Shown piece by piece: positions 6,394 through 6,430 of a DNA stretch of 6,430 nt. Below the pieces are notes generated by a model that saw nothing but the letters and a program-made list of their open reading frames with translations, had not been told where the DNA came from and searched no databases. Position 1 is the stretch's first letter. Each line of letters begins with the position of its first letter. The stretch is from contig JAJDEL010000258.1 in NCBI GenBank assembly GCA_029259835.1, forward strand, positions 1 through 6,430. The letters are read 5' to 3'. A program made the position numbers and the translations under genes. The DNA comes from Planctomicrobium sp. GTDB taxonomy: Bacteria; Planctomycetota; Planctomycetia; Planctomycetales; Planctomycetaceae.

Positions 6394-6430
6394 ATGGACG
6401 AGTTTTTAGTATTGATGGCGATTCTTCTCT
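6394..6430 (+). CDS. Start of a further membrane protein, possibly a second CNNM/HlyC-type protein (partial)
   Basis: ATG at 6394 opens a frame that runs off the window end and reads MDEFLVLMAILL. It is preceded by a purine-rich stretch (GGTGGGGTGAAG, 6381-6392) that could serve as ribosome binding site, better than those of most genes here. The short acidic start followed by a hydrophobic run is how many DUF21/CNNM proteins begin, just before their first membrane helix. A paralogue of the preceding CBS gene is therefore plausible, but 12 residues cannot prove a family. It may equally be another membrane protein or no gene. Confidence 0.45.
   Translation, partial: MDEFLVLMAILL

Noticed and set aside
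1..6430. tRNA, rRNA, CRISPR arrays, insertion sequences or phage genes
   Set aside because: I saw no regularly spaced direct repeats, no tRNA-like cloverleaf with a TTCRA-type arm, and no transposase or integrase motif on either strand.

Overview
The window most likely comes from a bacterium of the Planctomycetota, probably of the Planctomycetales type. This rests on moderate GC content, weak or absent Shine-Dalgarno sequences, a non-ATG start, and a hairpin repeat between genes that resembles (from memory) dispersed repeats of that phylum. It also rests on the gene content: a PhoH ATPase, a PgpH/YqfF-type 7TM-HD protein, YbeY, and a CorC/CNNM-type CBS membrane protein in a row. No single feature proves the assignment.

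Layout, all on the + strand: (1) 3-170 is the C-terminal end of a DUF393 / DCC-type thiol-disulfide oxidoreductase. (2) 171-715 is a long gap with one doubtful 129-codon ORF and a palindrome cluster just upstream of phoH. (3) 716-1690 is a PhoH/YbeZ-type ATPase. (4) 1738-4143 is an 801-residue membrane HD phosphohydrolase with the PgpH/YqfF architecture. (5) 4097-4579 is the rRNA-maturation endonuclease YbeY, starting inside the HD gene. (6) 4580-4846 is an intergenic stretch mostly filled by a ~150-bp imperfect inverted repeat. (7) 4847-6211 is a CNNM/HlyC-CorC-type membrane protein with paired CBS domains, probably starting at TTG. (8) 6212-6393 is intergenic, and 6394 onward is the likely start of a further membrane protein cut by the window edge.

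phoH, the HD gene and ybeY are tightly packed (47-bp gap, then 47-bp overlap) and look like one operon for RNA/ribosome maturation with a cyclic-dinucleotide-linked membrane enzyme embedded in it. The order combines the Firmicutes arrangement (phoH-yqfF-...-ybeY) with the proteobacterial one (ybeZ-ybeY-ybeX/corC). The hairpin element separates this core from the CBS gene, which may therefore be transcribed separately or at a different level.

I found no clearly new defence or mobile system. The points most worth a second look are the Asp in place of the third zinc His in YbeY, the structured 4641-4788 element, and the A9 run at the HD/ybeY overlap, where losing one A would fuse the two proteins in frame. 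The palindrome cluster before phoH and the apparent tandem of CNNM-type genes also merit checking.
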